In this document: one piece after another, positions 53,601-60,393 of the stretch | Layout: every line of letters begins with the position of its first letter | How positions within the stretch are numbered: the stretch's first letter is position 1 | NCBI RefSeq assembly: GCF_963665245.1 | Contig: NZ_OY762268.1 | Location: forward strand, 992,001 to 1,056,000 | Direction of reading: 5' to 3' | Length of the DNA stretch: 64,000 nt | Origin: an uncultured Paludibaculum sp. | GTDB taxonomy: Bacteria > Acidobacteriota > Terriglobia > Bryobacterales > Bryobacteraceae | Position numbers and translations under genes: made by a program | The notes under the pieces: generated by a model | Seen by the model: only the letters and a program-made list of their open reading frames with translations | Database searches by the model: none | Told to the model about the DNA's origin: nothing

Positions 53601-53849
53601 TATTCGTTCGGTAATTCGCCGCGTTCCGGACTCCGGGGGCCGTTCCAGAAAACGGTGGATGCAACGCTCTCGCGGCAGTTCAAATTGACTGAGAAATTCC
53701 GTACGGATCTGCGCGGCGAGTTCTACAACCTATTGAATACGGTAAACTTCGACGTGCCCGGGCATACTTTGGGCGCGGCCGATTTCGGGACGATTCAGAG
53801 CTCGCGGCCAGCGCGGACCATTCAGGTAGGTCTGCGGCTTAGCTTCTAG
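50673..53849 (+). CDS. Oar-like TonB-dependent receptor (ANTAR operon)
   Basis: A 1058-residue protein, GTG start, translationally coupled to the deacetylase gene by a 4-bp overlap. Signal peptide LLLLLGALLSATFAQ, a carboxypeptidase-regulatory-like fold (TSVLTGTSTDASGAPLPNVAITL ... YRLGSLTPGNYKLEAELPGF), a plug with MVAGLPMPNRAATSLAALAPG, then a barrel ending IQVGLRLSF. It is not a close copy of the receptor at 29.9 kb. With the upstream deacetylase it may handle an N-acetylated sugar compound (inference). Confidence 0.92.
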   Translation: MTHRLLLLLGALLSATFAQTGTSVLTGTSTDASGAPLPNVAITLTNTDSGARIATLTNESGNYRLGSLTPGNYKLEAELPGFDKYVRTQIPINVSQVLAVDFTLQLGQTSNTVTVQEDLPLTETQSSSTGQLVNQRMVAGLPMPNRAATSLAALAPGVVMIDSGQGAENYPVFSIAGGRARNQNFTLDGGNVTNAVGLTRPQQMTSLPMDAMQEFRVISNNYSAENGHSTGGIITLSTRSGTNAYHGSLFEFLRNNALDARNFFAAQRPPLRLNQFGGSLGGPIQKDKTHFFLTWEQTRQISSTIALQTVPTLAQRAGAFSTPIYDPATTVGRDRQPFTNNTIPDSRFDPVARNILAYYPLPNRAGSANGANNYAANSNSTLTRNIVVGRLDHQLRASDQLSARYYINDSYIANTGSFTDPVAAPDANWNDARIQSVLVSHTHIFRPTLVNELKVSYLQRKFIDDRFGAFDNLAARVGLTGVSAAAFPNFNLPGYASLSSNSMSRHQTPIRDTQILESVSWLRGTHAFKFGGEFRMGSNNEIRDRTSSGSFGITPLITGLPGVANTGNSLASFLLGEVNSVGIQASDPILSKAQYLSWFAQDDWRVTSNLTINYGFRWESELPRYVDNNAQNSFDTSAINPVSGTPGVVTFSGQNGVPRRAFRTDLNNFGPRLGVAWKAPHGFVLRGGGGVFYGPTVSNTIGDTASTGFSDAISLVVPQADLQSAIRLRDGVPVLARQPLNSSFGAVALGQKPNTSVGFFEQDRPTPISYQYNFNVQHELPGGTVVEAGYLANISHHLTANDLTLNQVAPQLMGAGDAQARRPFPQFSNVYWINPAIGNSTYHGGFLRTEKRFAKGFSFLAHYTFAKFLDDVASGNEYGDPQSYMDAYNRRLDKGLSGSDVTHRTVISALYEWRGWQLGSYVTLQSGAPFTVVSASNTTNAFPAGAVRPDLIGDPNAENRTVARWFNTAAFAAARPYSFGNSPRSGLRGPFQKTVDATLSRQFKLTEKFRTDLRGEFYNLLNTVNFDVPGHTLGAADFGTIQSSRPARTIQVGLRLSF

Positions 53850-53855
53850 ATATCG

Positions 53856-53871
53856 TCATATCGCGATATGA
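53856..53871. repeat. Perfect 16-bp palindrome between converging genes
   Basis: TCATATCGCGATATGA is its own reverse complement and occupies nearly the whole 22-bp gap between the receptor stop and the diguanylate cyclase stop. As RNA it has no room for a loop, so a terminator is less likely than a protein-binding site or chance. Confidence 0.8.
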
Positions 53872-54900
53872 TCAAACCGCGATGCGGCGGGCCTTCGACT
53901 GGTAGAGCTGCTCGTCGGCACGGCGGAAGATGGAGTCGGCTGATTCGCCGTTCTGCCATTCGGCCACTCCGATGGAGGCCTGGATCGCCAGCTTGACCAG
54001 CATGCCGTCCACCCGAAAGCCGTACTCCCTCTGGAAGTTTGCGCGAATCTGACTGGCGCGTTCATTCGCCTTGCGCAGGCCGCATTCCGGAAGGATCGCC
54101 AGGAACTCGTCGCCGCCCCAGCGGCAGATGGTGTCCTCGCCCCGCACGCCGGCTGAAAGGCGCCTCGCGAATTCCAGCAGAACGGCATCGCCGGACTGAT
54201 GGCCCCAGCGATCATTCACGCTCTTGAAGCGATCGAGGTCGAACAGGAGTAGTGAGAACGGCCGGCGGTCGGAGATGAGACACTGAATCTTCTGTTCTCC
54301 GGCGCGGCGGTTGGCGAGGTTGGTGAGCGGGTCTGTATTGGCCAGTTGTTCCGACTCGTGCAGCTTGGTGCGGAACGTCCGCAACTCCTCGCGCAACTGC
54401 TCCACGGCCTCCTCGGAACCCTTGCCGACGTCCACTGCGACCTGGCGCAACTCGGACACCTCGCGAGTGAGCCGTCTGCGGATCTCCGGCAGGTCGTTCA
54501 TCTGCGCGATGGATTCCAGATTCTTGGTGAACTCCGTCAAACGGCTGCTGTTCGCGCGTCCCTGGGATGCGACGACCGAGGCCACCTGGGACAGGCATTG
54601 GAGGATCTTTTTGACCTCCTTCTCCTGATGGCCCAGCAACTGGCAGGACTTTTCCCAGAAGGTGGTGAGTTCACTCTCCAGGGCGAGACGGGCCGTACGG
54701 ATGGCTTCCCGAGTGATACCCCCTTTCAGTTGAGCGGCCAACTGACGGATGCGGGGACGGTGATGCTCCACCAGGGCTTCGGAGACAGGGATCAGCGACT
54801 CGCTTACCGTATCCAGAGCAGCGATGTAGCTGACTTCCAACTCTGAACAAAGACGGTCCCGCTCTTCTGCTTCCGAGATGTGCTTCCTGATAGAGATCAT
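53872..54900 (-). CDS. Diguanylate cyclase (GGDEF) with coiled-coil sensor region
   Basis: A 342-residue protein without membrane segments. The first ~180 residues are helical with coiled coils, not a recognised sensor domain. The GGDEF domain starts at LANTDPLTNLANRRAG, with active site RWGGDEFLAIL and metal segment LLFDLDRFKSVNDRWGH. An inhibitory I-site RxxD is present as RGED five residues before GGDEF. It should make c-di-GMP from GTP with product inhibition. The PilZ protein at 27 kb is a possible effector. Confidence 0.94.
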   Translation of the reverse strand: MISIRKHISEAEERDRLCSELEVSYIAALDTVSESLIPVSEALVEHHRPRIRQLAAQLKGGITREAIRTARLALESELTTFWEKSCQLLGHQEKEVKKILQCLSQVASVVASQGRANSSRLTEFTKNLESIAQMNDLPEIRRRLTREVSELRQVAVDVGKGSEEAVEQLREELRTFRTKLHESEQLANTDPLTNLANRRAGEQKIQCLISDRRPFSLLLFDLDRFKSVNDRWGHQSGDAVLLEFARRLSAGVRGEDTICRWGGDEFLAILPECGLRKANERASQIRANFQREYGFRVDGMLVKLAIQASIGVAEWQNGESADSIFRRADEQLYQSKARRIAV

Positions 54901-55081
54901 GTATTGCCCGACAGACTGCTTTCCCGAGTTCCATCGGCAGTTCGCGCCACTTACTTGACAGAAAGTTGCGTTCAGACGAAGAAATCTTAAACGGATCTTT
55001 TAGTACTGAATCAAACAGGGGTAACGAACGATCCCCGTACCGTGCTGCCGGGAGAGGCTATCCTAATAAACACCCCGCCTC

Positions 55082-56188
55082 ATGTCGACACAAACTTCGG
55101 AACGATTGACCTCGCTGGATGCCTTTCGCGGCGCCACCATGGCGTTGATGGTGCTGGTGAATAACTCCGGCGACGGCCAGCACACCTATGCTCCGCTGGA
55201 ACATGCGGAATGGCACGGCTGGACGCTGACGGATACGGTGTTCCCCTCCTTTCTTTGGATCGTAGGCGTCGCGATGACGCTGGCGATGGCCAAACGGATG
55301 GCGCAGGGCGTGCCGAAGCTCCAGTTGCTGCGGCAGGCGGTGCAGCGCACCGTGATCCTCTATGGCCTGGGCCTGCTGGTCTACGCGTTTCCGCACTTCG
55401 ATCTTTCGACGCAACGGCTGTTGGGGGTGCTGCAGAGGATCGCGCTCTGCTACCTCATCGTGACTGTCATCTACCTTACCTGTGGGGTGCGGGGGCAGAT
55501 CGCGTGGATTGTCGGATTGCTGAGCTCCTACTGGCTGCTGATGGCGTATGCGCCGGTGCCTGGGTTTGGCAGCGGCCGGCTGGATGTGGAAGGCAACTTC
55601 GCCCACTACATCGACAGCATCGTCCTGGGCCGGCACAACTATGCGTCGACCAGGACCTGGGATCCCGAAGGGATTGTGAGTACGCTGCCGTCGATTGCCA
55701 CGGCGCTCCTCGGAGTGATGGCCGGCCACCTGCTGCGGCTGAAGCGCGACCTGGCGGAGCGGACGAACTGGCTGTTTCTTTGCGGCAACCTTCTGATTGT
55801 GGCCGGACTGATCTGCAACGTCTGGCTGCCCATCAATAAAAAGCTGTGGACGAGTTCCTTTGCGCTGTTCATGGCGGGGCTGGACTTCGTGGTGTTTGCC
55901 GGGTTCCTGTGGCTGGTGGACGCGAAAGGCTATAAGCGCTGGACGCGGCCGTTTGTGATTCTGGGGATGAACGCGATCAGCATCTATATGGTGTCGGAGT
56001 TGTTTTCCGAGACGCTGAGCTCGATTCATGTGGGCGCAGGCTCGCTGCGGTCCGTGATCTACCAGAGCGTCTTCGTGCCCATTGCGTCGCCTTACAACGC
56101 GTCGCTGCTGTGGGCGGTGAGTTTCACGCTGCTGATGTTTGGCGTGGCGTATGGGATGCATCGCAAGGGGTGGTTCCTGCGGGCGTAG
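55082..56188 (+). CDS. HGSNAT/NagX-like membrane acyltransferase
   Basis: A 368-residue polytopic protein with about ten hydrophobic helices. It begins RLTSLDAFRGATMALMVLVNN, the hallmark of the heparan-alpha-glucosaminide N-acetyltransferase-like/DUF5009 family, followed by WTLTDTVFPSFLWIVGVAMTLA. His in HAEWHGWTL corresponds by position to the acetyl-accepting region in relatives. Family members transfer acetyl groups across the membrane to amino sugars. No ribosome site is obvious. It is divergent from the cyclase gene. Confidence 0.9.
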   Translation: MSTQTSERLTSLDAFRGATMALMVLVNNSGDGQHTYAPLEHAEWHGWTLTDTVFPSFLWIVGVAMTLAMAKRMAQGVPKLQLLRQAVQRTVILYGLGLLVYAFPHFDLSTQRLLGVLQRIALCYLIVTVIYLTCGVRGQIAWIVGLLSSYWLLMAYAPVPGFGSGRLDVEGNFAHYIDSIVLGRHNYASTRTWDPEGIVSTLPSIATALLGVMAGHLLRLKRDLAERTNWLFLCGNLLIVAGLICNVWLPINKKLWTSSFALFMAGLDFVVFAGFLWLVDAKGYKRWTRPFVILGMNAISIYMVSELFSETLSSIHVGAGSLRSVIYQSVFVPIASPYNASLLWAVSFTLLMFGVAYGMHRKGWFLRA

Positions 56189-56199
56189 GGGACGCGGGG

Positions 56200-56500
56200 T
56201 CTCGCGGTGGCGACATGGTGGGCCAGGGCTGCCCGCTCGTTGCCACTCGCGGTTCGCAACGTGGGGGGACCGCTGCGTTGAAGGCGCCGGGGCACGACCG
56301 GCTTCCGCTCCCTGACGGTCACGGCTCGGTTCGGGGTACGTTCCTGTCGACTGGCGGCCCGCAGGGCCATGCGGGACTTCGGTGAAGACGCGCCACGAAT
56401 CGCTGCCCGCTTACTGACGTGCGCGGTTCGCAATTTGGTGGGGACCCCTCCCTGACGGTCGGGGTTCGTAGCGCGGTGCTGTCTCGCGGGCGGATTCGAC
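56200..56500. repeat. Non-coding cluster of the dispersed repeat found in the NRPS
   Basis: This gene-free stretch (56189-56530) contains, on the minus strand, the same modules as the NRPS insertions. GACCGTCAGGGAGGGGTC and GCGAACCGCGCACGTCAGTA lie within 56395-56475. CGCATGGCCCTGCGGGC lies near 56360. GAGCCGTGACCGTCAGGGAG lies near 56310-56330. A further GCGAACCGCGAGTGGC-type module lies near 56235-56265. The 56281-56375 part is almost identical to 44532-44630. No gene is seen. Confidence 0.85.
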
Positions 56501-56530
56501 ACCCGTTCGGATGGGCAATCATGGGAACCC

Positions 56531-57052
56531 TCACGAGGCGTCGTCGATTGCCCGCCGGAGATCCTTGAGGAGCAACAGAAGTTGATACGGATCGATTGGC
56601 GACTCCTCGAAGCCAAAGTGCAGATAGAATCGGCGTGCCGCTTCATCAATGGCGTGAACCAGCACAGCGCGTACACCAACAATATCGGCGGCATTCGCGA
56701 TGCGGCTGAGCGCATCGAACAGGAGCGCCTTGCCGAGGCCTTTCCCTTGTTGGCTGTGATCGACCGCCAACCGGGCAAGCAGGACGACACCGATTGGATG
56801 ATTGGCCAGACCTTTCGCGACTCGGTGGGGGCTCTCCTGCTTATGGACCGACCCTGTCGTCAGGGCGTAGTAACCGACCACGCGATTGCCATCGAGTGCT
56901 ACGTAGGTTCTGGCGGAGTCCGATTGCTGGTTGGTCCACGCGAATTTCTTTAGCCATTCGTTTAGAGCTGCGTTGGTGCTGTCAAAACCGCTCACTTCGT
57001 GTTCGCGGCTCAGTTTGTCGATGAGAAACTCAGGCCGATCGGCCGTCCTCAT
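56531..57052 (-). CDS. GNAT-family toxin (TacT-like acetyltransferase)
   Basis: A 173-residue GNAT protein. It shows REHEVSGFDSTNAALNEWLKKFAWTNQQS typical of DUF1778-linked GNAT toxins, YYALTTGSV, the acetyl-CoA loop DHSQQGKGLGKALLFDAL, and RRFYLHFGFEESP. TacT-type toxins acetylate aminoacyl-tRNA. ATG 57052 overlaps the antitoxin stop (ATGA); the open frame continues to 57763 only because it shadows the antitoxin gene and upstream DNA. Probably functional. Confidence 0.9.
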   Translation of the reverse strand: MRTADRPEFLIDKLSREHEVSGFDSTNAALNEWLKKFAWTNQQSDSARTYVALDGNRVVGYYALTTGSVHKQESPHRVAKGLANHPIGVVLLARLAVDHSQQGKGLGKALLFDALSRIANAADIVGVRAVLVHAIDEAARRFYLHFGFEESPIDPYQLLLLLKDLRRAIDDAS

Positions 57053-57342
57053 GGCCGGCGCTTGGCCACATGCCGCTCTTTGAACAGTTCCCTCAGGCGC
57101 GGCTTGGCTTGGGCCGGGCGGTCCAACGCCGCCATAAACGCCGTCCACTGCTTGTCGTCGAGAACGAAGCGGGTCCGGTCGGCGAGCGCCTGCTCGGCTT
57201 TCTCGCGAGCACTGCGCAGGATGAAATCCGTGAGGTTGAGGCCTTGGCGGGCCGCGGCGACCTTGAAGAGTTCTTCTTCCGAAGCCGTGGCGCGGAGTTG
57301 AAGGCGGCGATCGCGACGTTGGTCCGGGGTTGAGAGGGCCAT
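57049..57342 (-). CDS. DUF1778 antitoxin (TacA-like)
   Basis: A 97-residue ribbon-helix-helix antitoxin: LQLRATASEEELFKVAAARQGLNLTDFILRSAREKAEQAL, then a toxin-binding C-terminus FVLDDKQWTAFMAALD. It precedes and overlaps the GNAT toxin gene by four bases, the canonical order. It should bind its own promoter; see the TTGTAC direct repeats just upstream. Confidence 0.92.
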   Translation of the reverse strand: MALSTPDQRRDRRLQLRATASEEELFKVAAARQGLNLTDFILRSAREKAEQALADRTRFVLDDKQWTAFMAALDRPAQAKPRLRELFKERHVAKRRP

Positions 57343-57359
57343 GGTGGTTCGTAGCTGCT

Positions 57360-57376
57360 TGTACTGCCATTGTACT
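57360..57376 (-). promoter_or_regulatory. Candidate operator/promoter of the GNAT toxin-antitoxin operon
   Basis: Two TTGTAC words at 57360-57365 and 57371-57376, spaced 11 bases apart (about one helical turn). The second overlaps TACAAT on the minus strand (57370-57375), a good -10 located 28 bases before the antitoxin ATG. This is the placement expected for autorepression. The -35 is weak. Confidence 0.45.
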
Positions 57377-57617
57377 CCGAGGTGGAGATCGGGGTCGAAT
57401 GCTCTGGGCCTGCTTGCCGATCGCTACGGCTGCAACGCGATGAGGGGGGCGTCGGCAAGCCAGCGTCCTTGTGCGTACAGCCGCCGCGCCACACATCTTA
57501 GCAGGATGGCGTTTCACCGGAGGAACCTCAGTTTCCCCCGAACGGGACCTCCGGCTCGCGGAGGACCACCACACACAACGTCCAACGACGCTGCGAGGCT
57601 CTTTTCTTGCTAATCGA

Positions 57618-58844
57618 TCATTCCGTGCCGCACAAGCAGGAGTATTCTTCAAAAGAAGTGTACCGACGGCCCGAGTCAGCATTGAAAAGCGAACGATGGA
57701 AAGACTCGAAGTCCGGGTTCCGGTTGGGGTCCACAATGTCCAAGACTCTGTTCGCTTTGCCATACGTTGCGTACCGAATCATCCCATTCAACTCACGATC
57801 GGCATTCTGAAAACTCTTACCGACTAGGATGATCTTGTCAACTGCTCGCAACTCGTGTTGGAATGCGACCAGGTGCCGTGCAAACATCGCGTTCGCGCGG
57901 TAGATCGACTCTTTAGCCAGGAACGGGAAGATGATGGGTGAGGCCGTCCAGTTGTCGCAAGACACGGTGGCGCCGGGAGTGCCGAGACAGTACCGGACTT
58001 CTGGCCCTCCCTTTATGCTCTGCCGGAGCAGTGGGGGTGACCCAACTGGGTATGTCCAGTCATCGCGACTGTGCCCTGTCTCGTTGACGCGGCCGTACCA
58101 GTTGAAAGACCCGTGGACCTTGAGGAACTTGACGCCATTCATTCGGTCCTCCGCCAATTCGCACAGTTCACGGCCGAGGGGCACAGGGGTGGCGGCGGGG
58201 ACGACTCGTCGTGACGGCAAAATGATTTCGTCAAAGCCTAGACCTTCGAATGATCGCCGTGTCAGCTTGCCTGCCGAGTATAGGCTGTAGTCCGCGATCT
58301 CGTCGTAGTTGAACGAAACCAGACAGTCGACTCTACCAAGCGACTGGAAGAGACGCAGATGCAACGGGCACGGATAGCGCTGAAATGAAGCGTAGAAGTA
58401 GTCACGCAATACACCCTGAAACATGTTAAAGAAGTTGGCCGGCGAAAAGGTCGTAACAGCGGCCCCGGGGTTATCGGCGGCGAGCTTTCGAAGGATCTCC
58501 AAAATGGCTGTGGCCATTTCGGCATCGGGGAGATTGGTGAATACTTCAGGCAGCGCGGAAGACGCGATAATCTGACTAATAAACTCGGCCTCTAGGGTAT
58601 ACTGTCGTCGCGGAAGAAAGAAGGATTCGTTCAGTCGATACAACAACGTCAGAAGCAACTCAATATCTCCGCCCGTTTTCTCAAGGAGCGAATTCAGATA
58701 CTGCGCCAACAAATGATAGCTCGTTTTGGGATTGGCCCGGGTCAGCACGGCAGGAAGATCGCACAATAGCGGCATCGGCAAACCGGGATCAGTGTTCGGG
58801 CAAGCTCTACTCGCACCCGCGCCGAGGATAACCATCTTTGCCAT
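57618..58844 (-). CDS. SIR2-like domain protein, possible NADase or defence effector
   Basis: About 408 residues. The N-terminus MAKMVILGAGASRACP ... GLPMPLLCDLP matches the nucleotide loop of SIR2-like domains. DCLVSFNYDEIAD (about residue 173) holds the Asn typical of the NAD site, VKFLKVHGSFNWYG (about 241) holds the His, and IILVGKSFQNADREL (about 338) is another family segment. Such SIR2-like proteins occur as NAD-depleting antiphage effectors (ThsA, DSR). No partner gene is recognised, so defence is a hypothesis. ATG 58844 or 58835 fits the domain; ATG 58937 would overlap the divergent gene. Base composition looks lower in GC than neighbours. Confidence 0.72.
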   Translation of the reverse strand: MAKMVILGAGASRACPNTDPGLPMPLLCDLPAVLTRANPKTSYHLLAQYLNSLLEKTGGDIELLLTLLYRLNESFFLPRRQYTLEAEFISQIIASSALPEVFTNLPDAEMATAILEILRKLAADNPGAAVTTFSPANFFNMFQGVLRDYFYASFQRYPCPLHLRLFQSLGRVDCLVSFNYDEIADYSLYSAGKLTRRSFEGLGFDEIILPSRRVVPAATPVPLGRELCELAEDRMNGVKFLKVHGSFNWYGRVNETGHSRDDWTYPVGSPPLLRQSIKGGPEVRYCLGTPGATVSCDNWTASPIIFPFLAKESIYRANAMFARHLVAFQHELRAVDKIILVGKSFQNADRELNGMIRYATYGKANRVLDIVDPNRNPDFESFHRSLFNADSGRRYTSFEEYSCLCGTE

Positions 58845-58935
58845 CTGCAATGATGCTATCCTACGCCGACAAGCTACGCAGCCGGCACCTTTCCCTTCGA
58901 AGTCTCGTACGACAGCGCTACAATCTCTCCTAGTC

Positions 58936-59952
58936 ATGCCATCGGGCTTTCTCGATTCTCTGGGTGGGGCCGCGGGCTGCCTTCGGTTGGCGAGGGCGTT
59001 CTACTCGCGCGTCGGACGTGATCCGGTGCTGAAGCCGCTGTTTCCGGGCAAGAGCTTGCGGTGCGCTACCGAGGAGTTTGCTGCGTTCCTTGTCCAGTTC
59101 CTTGATGGCGACGAAGAAGAGACTCAACACCGATGGTGGCTCAGCTTGCGAGAGTCGCATGCGCGGTTCCGGATTGGGCCCGCCGAACGGAGCGCGTGGC
59201 TCACGCTGATGAGGGCCACTCTCGACGAGGCTCCTCTCGACGAAGGGACGCGGACGGCGCTGCGGTCGTTCTTCCTGCATAGCTCGGCTTACCTCATTGG
59301 CAAAGACGCGGCGGAGCCGGCGCATGCGGAGCTCGCCACACGGTGGGGTGCGCAACGCGCCCTGGATGACGTCGTCGCCGCCTTGGTTGCCGGCGAGGAT
59401 GAGAAGGTGCTGGCGGCGGCTCCGGCGTTGGCCGCGCGCGGGTCTGTGTTTGTTGGGCTGGCGGCTCGGATGATGCAGACCGGGCGGACGAGGTTGGTTC
59501 GCTTCGTAGTGGAGGCCTTGGAGCGCGACCCTTCCCTGGCCGAACGGCGGTTTGGCGGGAAGTCGCTGCTGCACTTCGCGGCCGGAGCGGGGTGTGTGGC
59601 TGTGGTCGAGGCGCTGCTGCGATTGGGGACGGATCCGGATGAGTTGGATCGCGGCGGGCATACGGCGCTGTATTGCGTGGCGAATGAGTGCGGAGGCGAG
59701 GCGGGTCCGGCGGTGGTGCGGATGCTGGTTCGAGCGGGGGCTGATGTGCGGGCCTGCGGCGGGGTGACGCGGGCGACCGCGCTGCATATGGCGGCTCGGC
59801 GGGGGTTCGTGGAGATGGCGTGGACGTTGATTGAGTGCGGGGCGGATGTAAGGGCTCGGGATTACAAGGGGGTTACGGCGTTGGGGCGGGCTCGGAATTT
59901 GCGGCGGACGGAGGTCGCGGCGTTGATCGTGGAACGGGGCGGCGTGGTGTAG
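58936..59952 (+). CDS. Truncated haemoglobin-ankyrin repeat fusion
   Basis: A 338-residue protein. The N-terminal ~125 residues are a truncated (2/2) globin: FLDSLGGAAGCLRLARAFYSRVGRDPVLKPLFPG and the proximal-His segment LRESHARFRIGPAERSAWL. Residues about 145-335 are ankyrin repeats (GKSLLHFAAGAGCVAVVEALLRLG, GGHTALYCVANECGGEAGPAVVRMLVRAG, RATALHMAARRGFVEMAWTLIECG, YKGVTALGRARNLRRTEVAALIVERG). The ATG is 91 bases from the divergent SIR2-like start; no ribosome site is visible. It may be a haem sensor or oxygen/NO-binding protein with a protein-interaction tail. Confidence 0.85.
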   Translation: MPSGFLDSLGGAAGCLRLARAFYSRVGRDPVLKPLFPGKSLRCATEEFAAFLVQFLDGDEEETQHRWWLSLRESHARFRIGPAERSAWLTLMRATLDEAPLDEGTRTALRSFFLHSSAYLIGKDAAEPAHAELATRWGAQRALDDVVAALVAGEDEKVLAAAPALAARGSVFVGLAARMMQTGRTRLVRFVVEALERDPSLAERRFGGKSLLHFAAGAGCVAVVEALLRLGTDPDELDRGGHTALYCVANECGGEAGPAVVRMLVRAGADVRACGGVTRATALHMAARRGFVEMAWTLIECGADVRARDYKGVTALGRARNLRRTEVAALIVERGGVV

Positions 59953-60053
59953 GGCGGTGGGCGCGGCGCTTCGGTGGTCGTTCCATTCTCGCGGTGGATT
60001 GCTCGGTAGTGCTCCTGAGGCGACTGGGGCTGGGCGGGGGGTTCGTGCATCGG

Positions 60054-60307
60054 GCGTGGGGGACGGGGCAGCCCCAACCTTCGGTTTGGGGGAATCCCTG
60101 GTTTTTTTTGGGGGGGCCCTAGTTTTTGGGGAAGCCCTGGGGGGATCCCTGGCGGGGGCCTCGGTGTCGGGGTTTGTCGCGGCTCGGGCGTGGGGGACGG
60201 GCAGCCCCAACCTTCGGTTTGGGGGAATCCTTGGTTTTTTTGGGGGGGATCCCTGGTTTTTGGGGAAGCCCTGGGGGGCTCGGTGTCGGGGTTTGTCGTG
60301 GCTCGGG
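60054..60307. repeat. G-rich ~130-bp repeat array, left of IS256
   Basis: Two units begin at 60054 and 60188. Each starts GCGTGGGGGACGGG and contains GGGGCAGCCCC, then CCCCAACC-TTCG-GTTTGGGG, a stem closed on a UUCG tetraloop, then GGGAATCCCTGG and an 8-T run inside G-runs. Each ends GTTTGTCG(C/T)GGCTCGGG. The second unit is cut by the IS256 insertion at 60307. The array lies in the gap after the globin-ankyrin gene; 59953-60053 holds no gene. Confidence 0.9.
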
Positions 60308-60393
60308 GTTATGTTCTAAGAGTTCTGCAAAAGCAAAGAGGGCCATGGTAAGCCTTTCTGATCCGTATCGCAGCGGAAGGAAGGAAAGGACCA

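Noticed and set aside
55058..56161. 367-residue minus-strand ORF
   Set aside because: It is the shadow of the HGSNAT-like membrane protein; its His/Arg/Gln-rich product has no family features.
56092..56790. 232-residue minus-strand ORF through the repeat cluster
   Set aside because: It starts inside the antisense of the GNAT gene and crosses repeat DNA into the acyltransferase gene. The similarity of its peptide to the NRPS insertions reflects shared repeat DNA, not a protein family.
57053..57763. Upstream extension of the GNAT toxin frame to 410 residues
   Set aside because: The extra residues are the out-of-frame shadow of the antitoxin gene and non-coding DNA. The GNAT domain begins just after the ATG at 57052, which overlaps the antitoxin stop.
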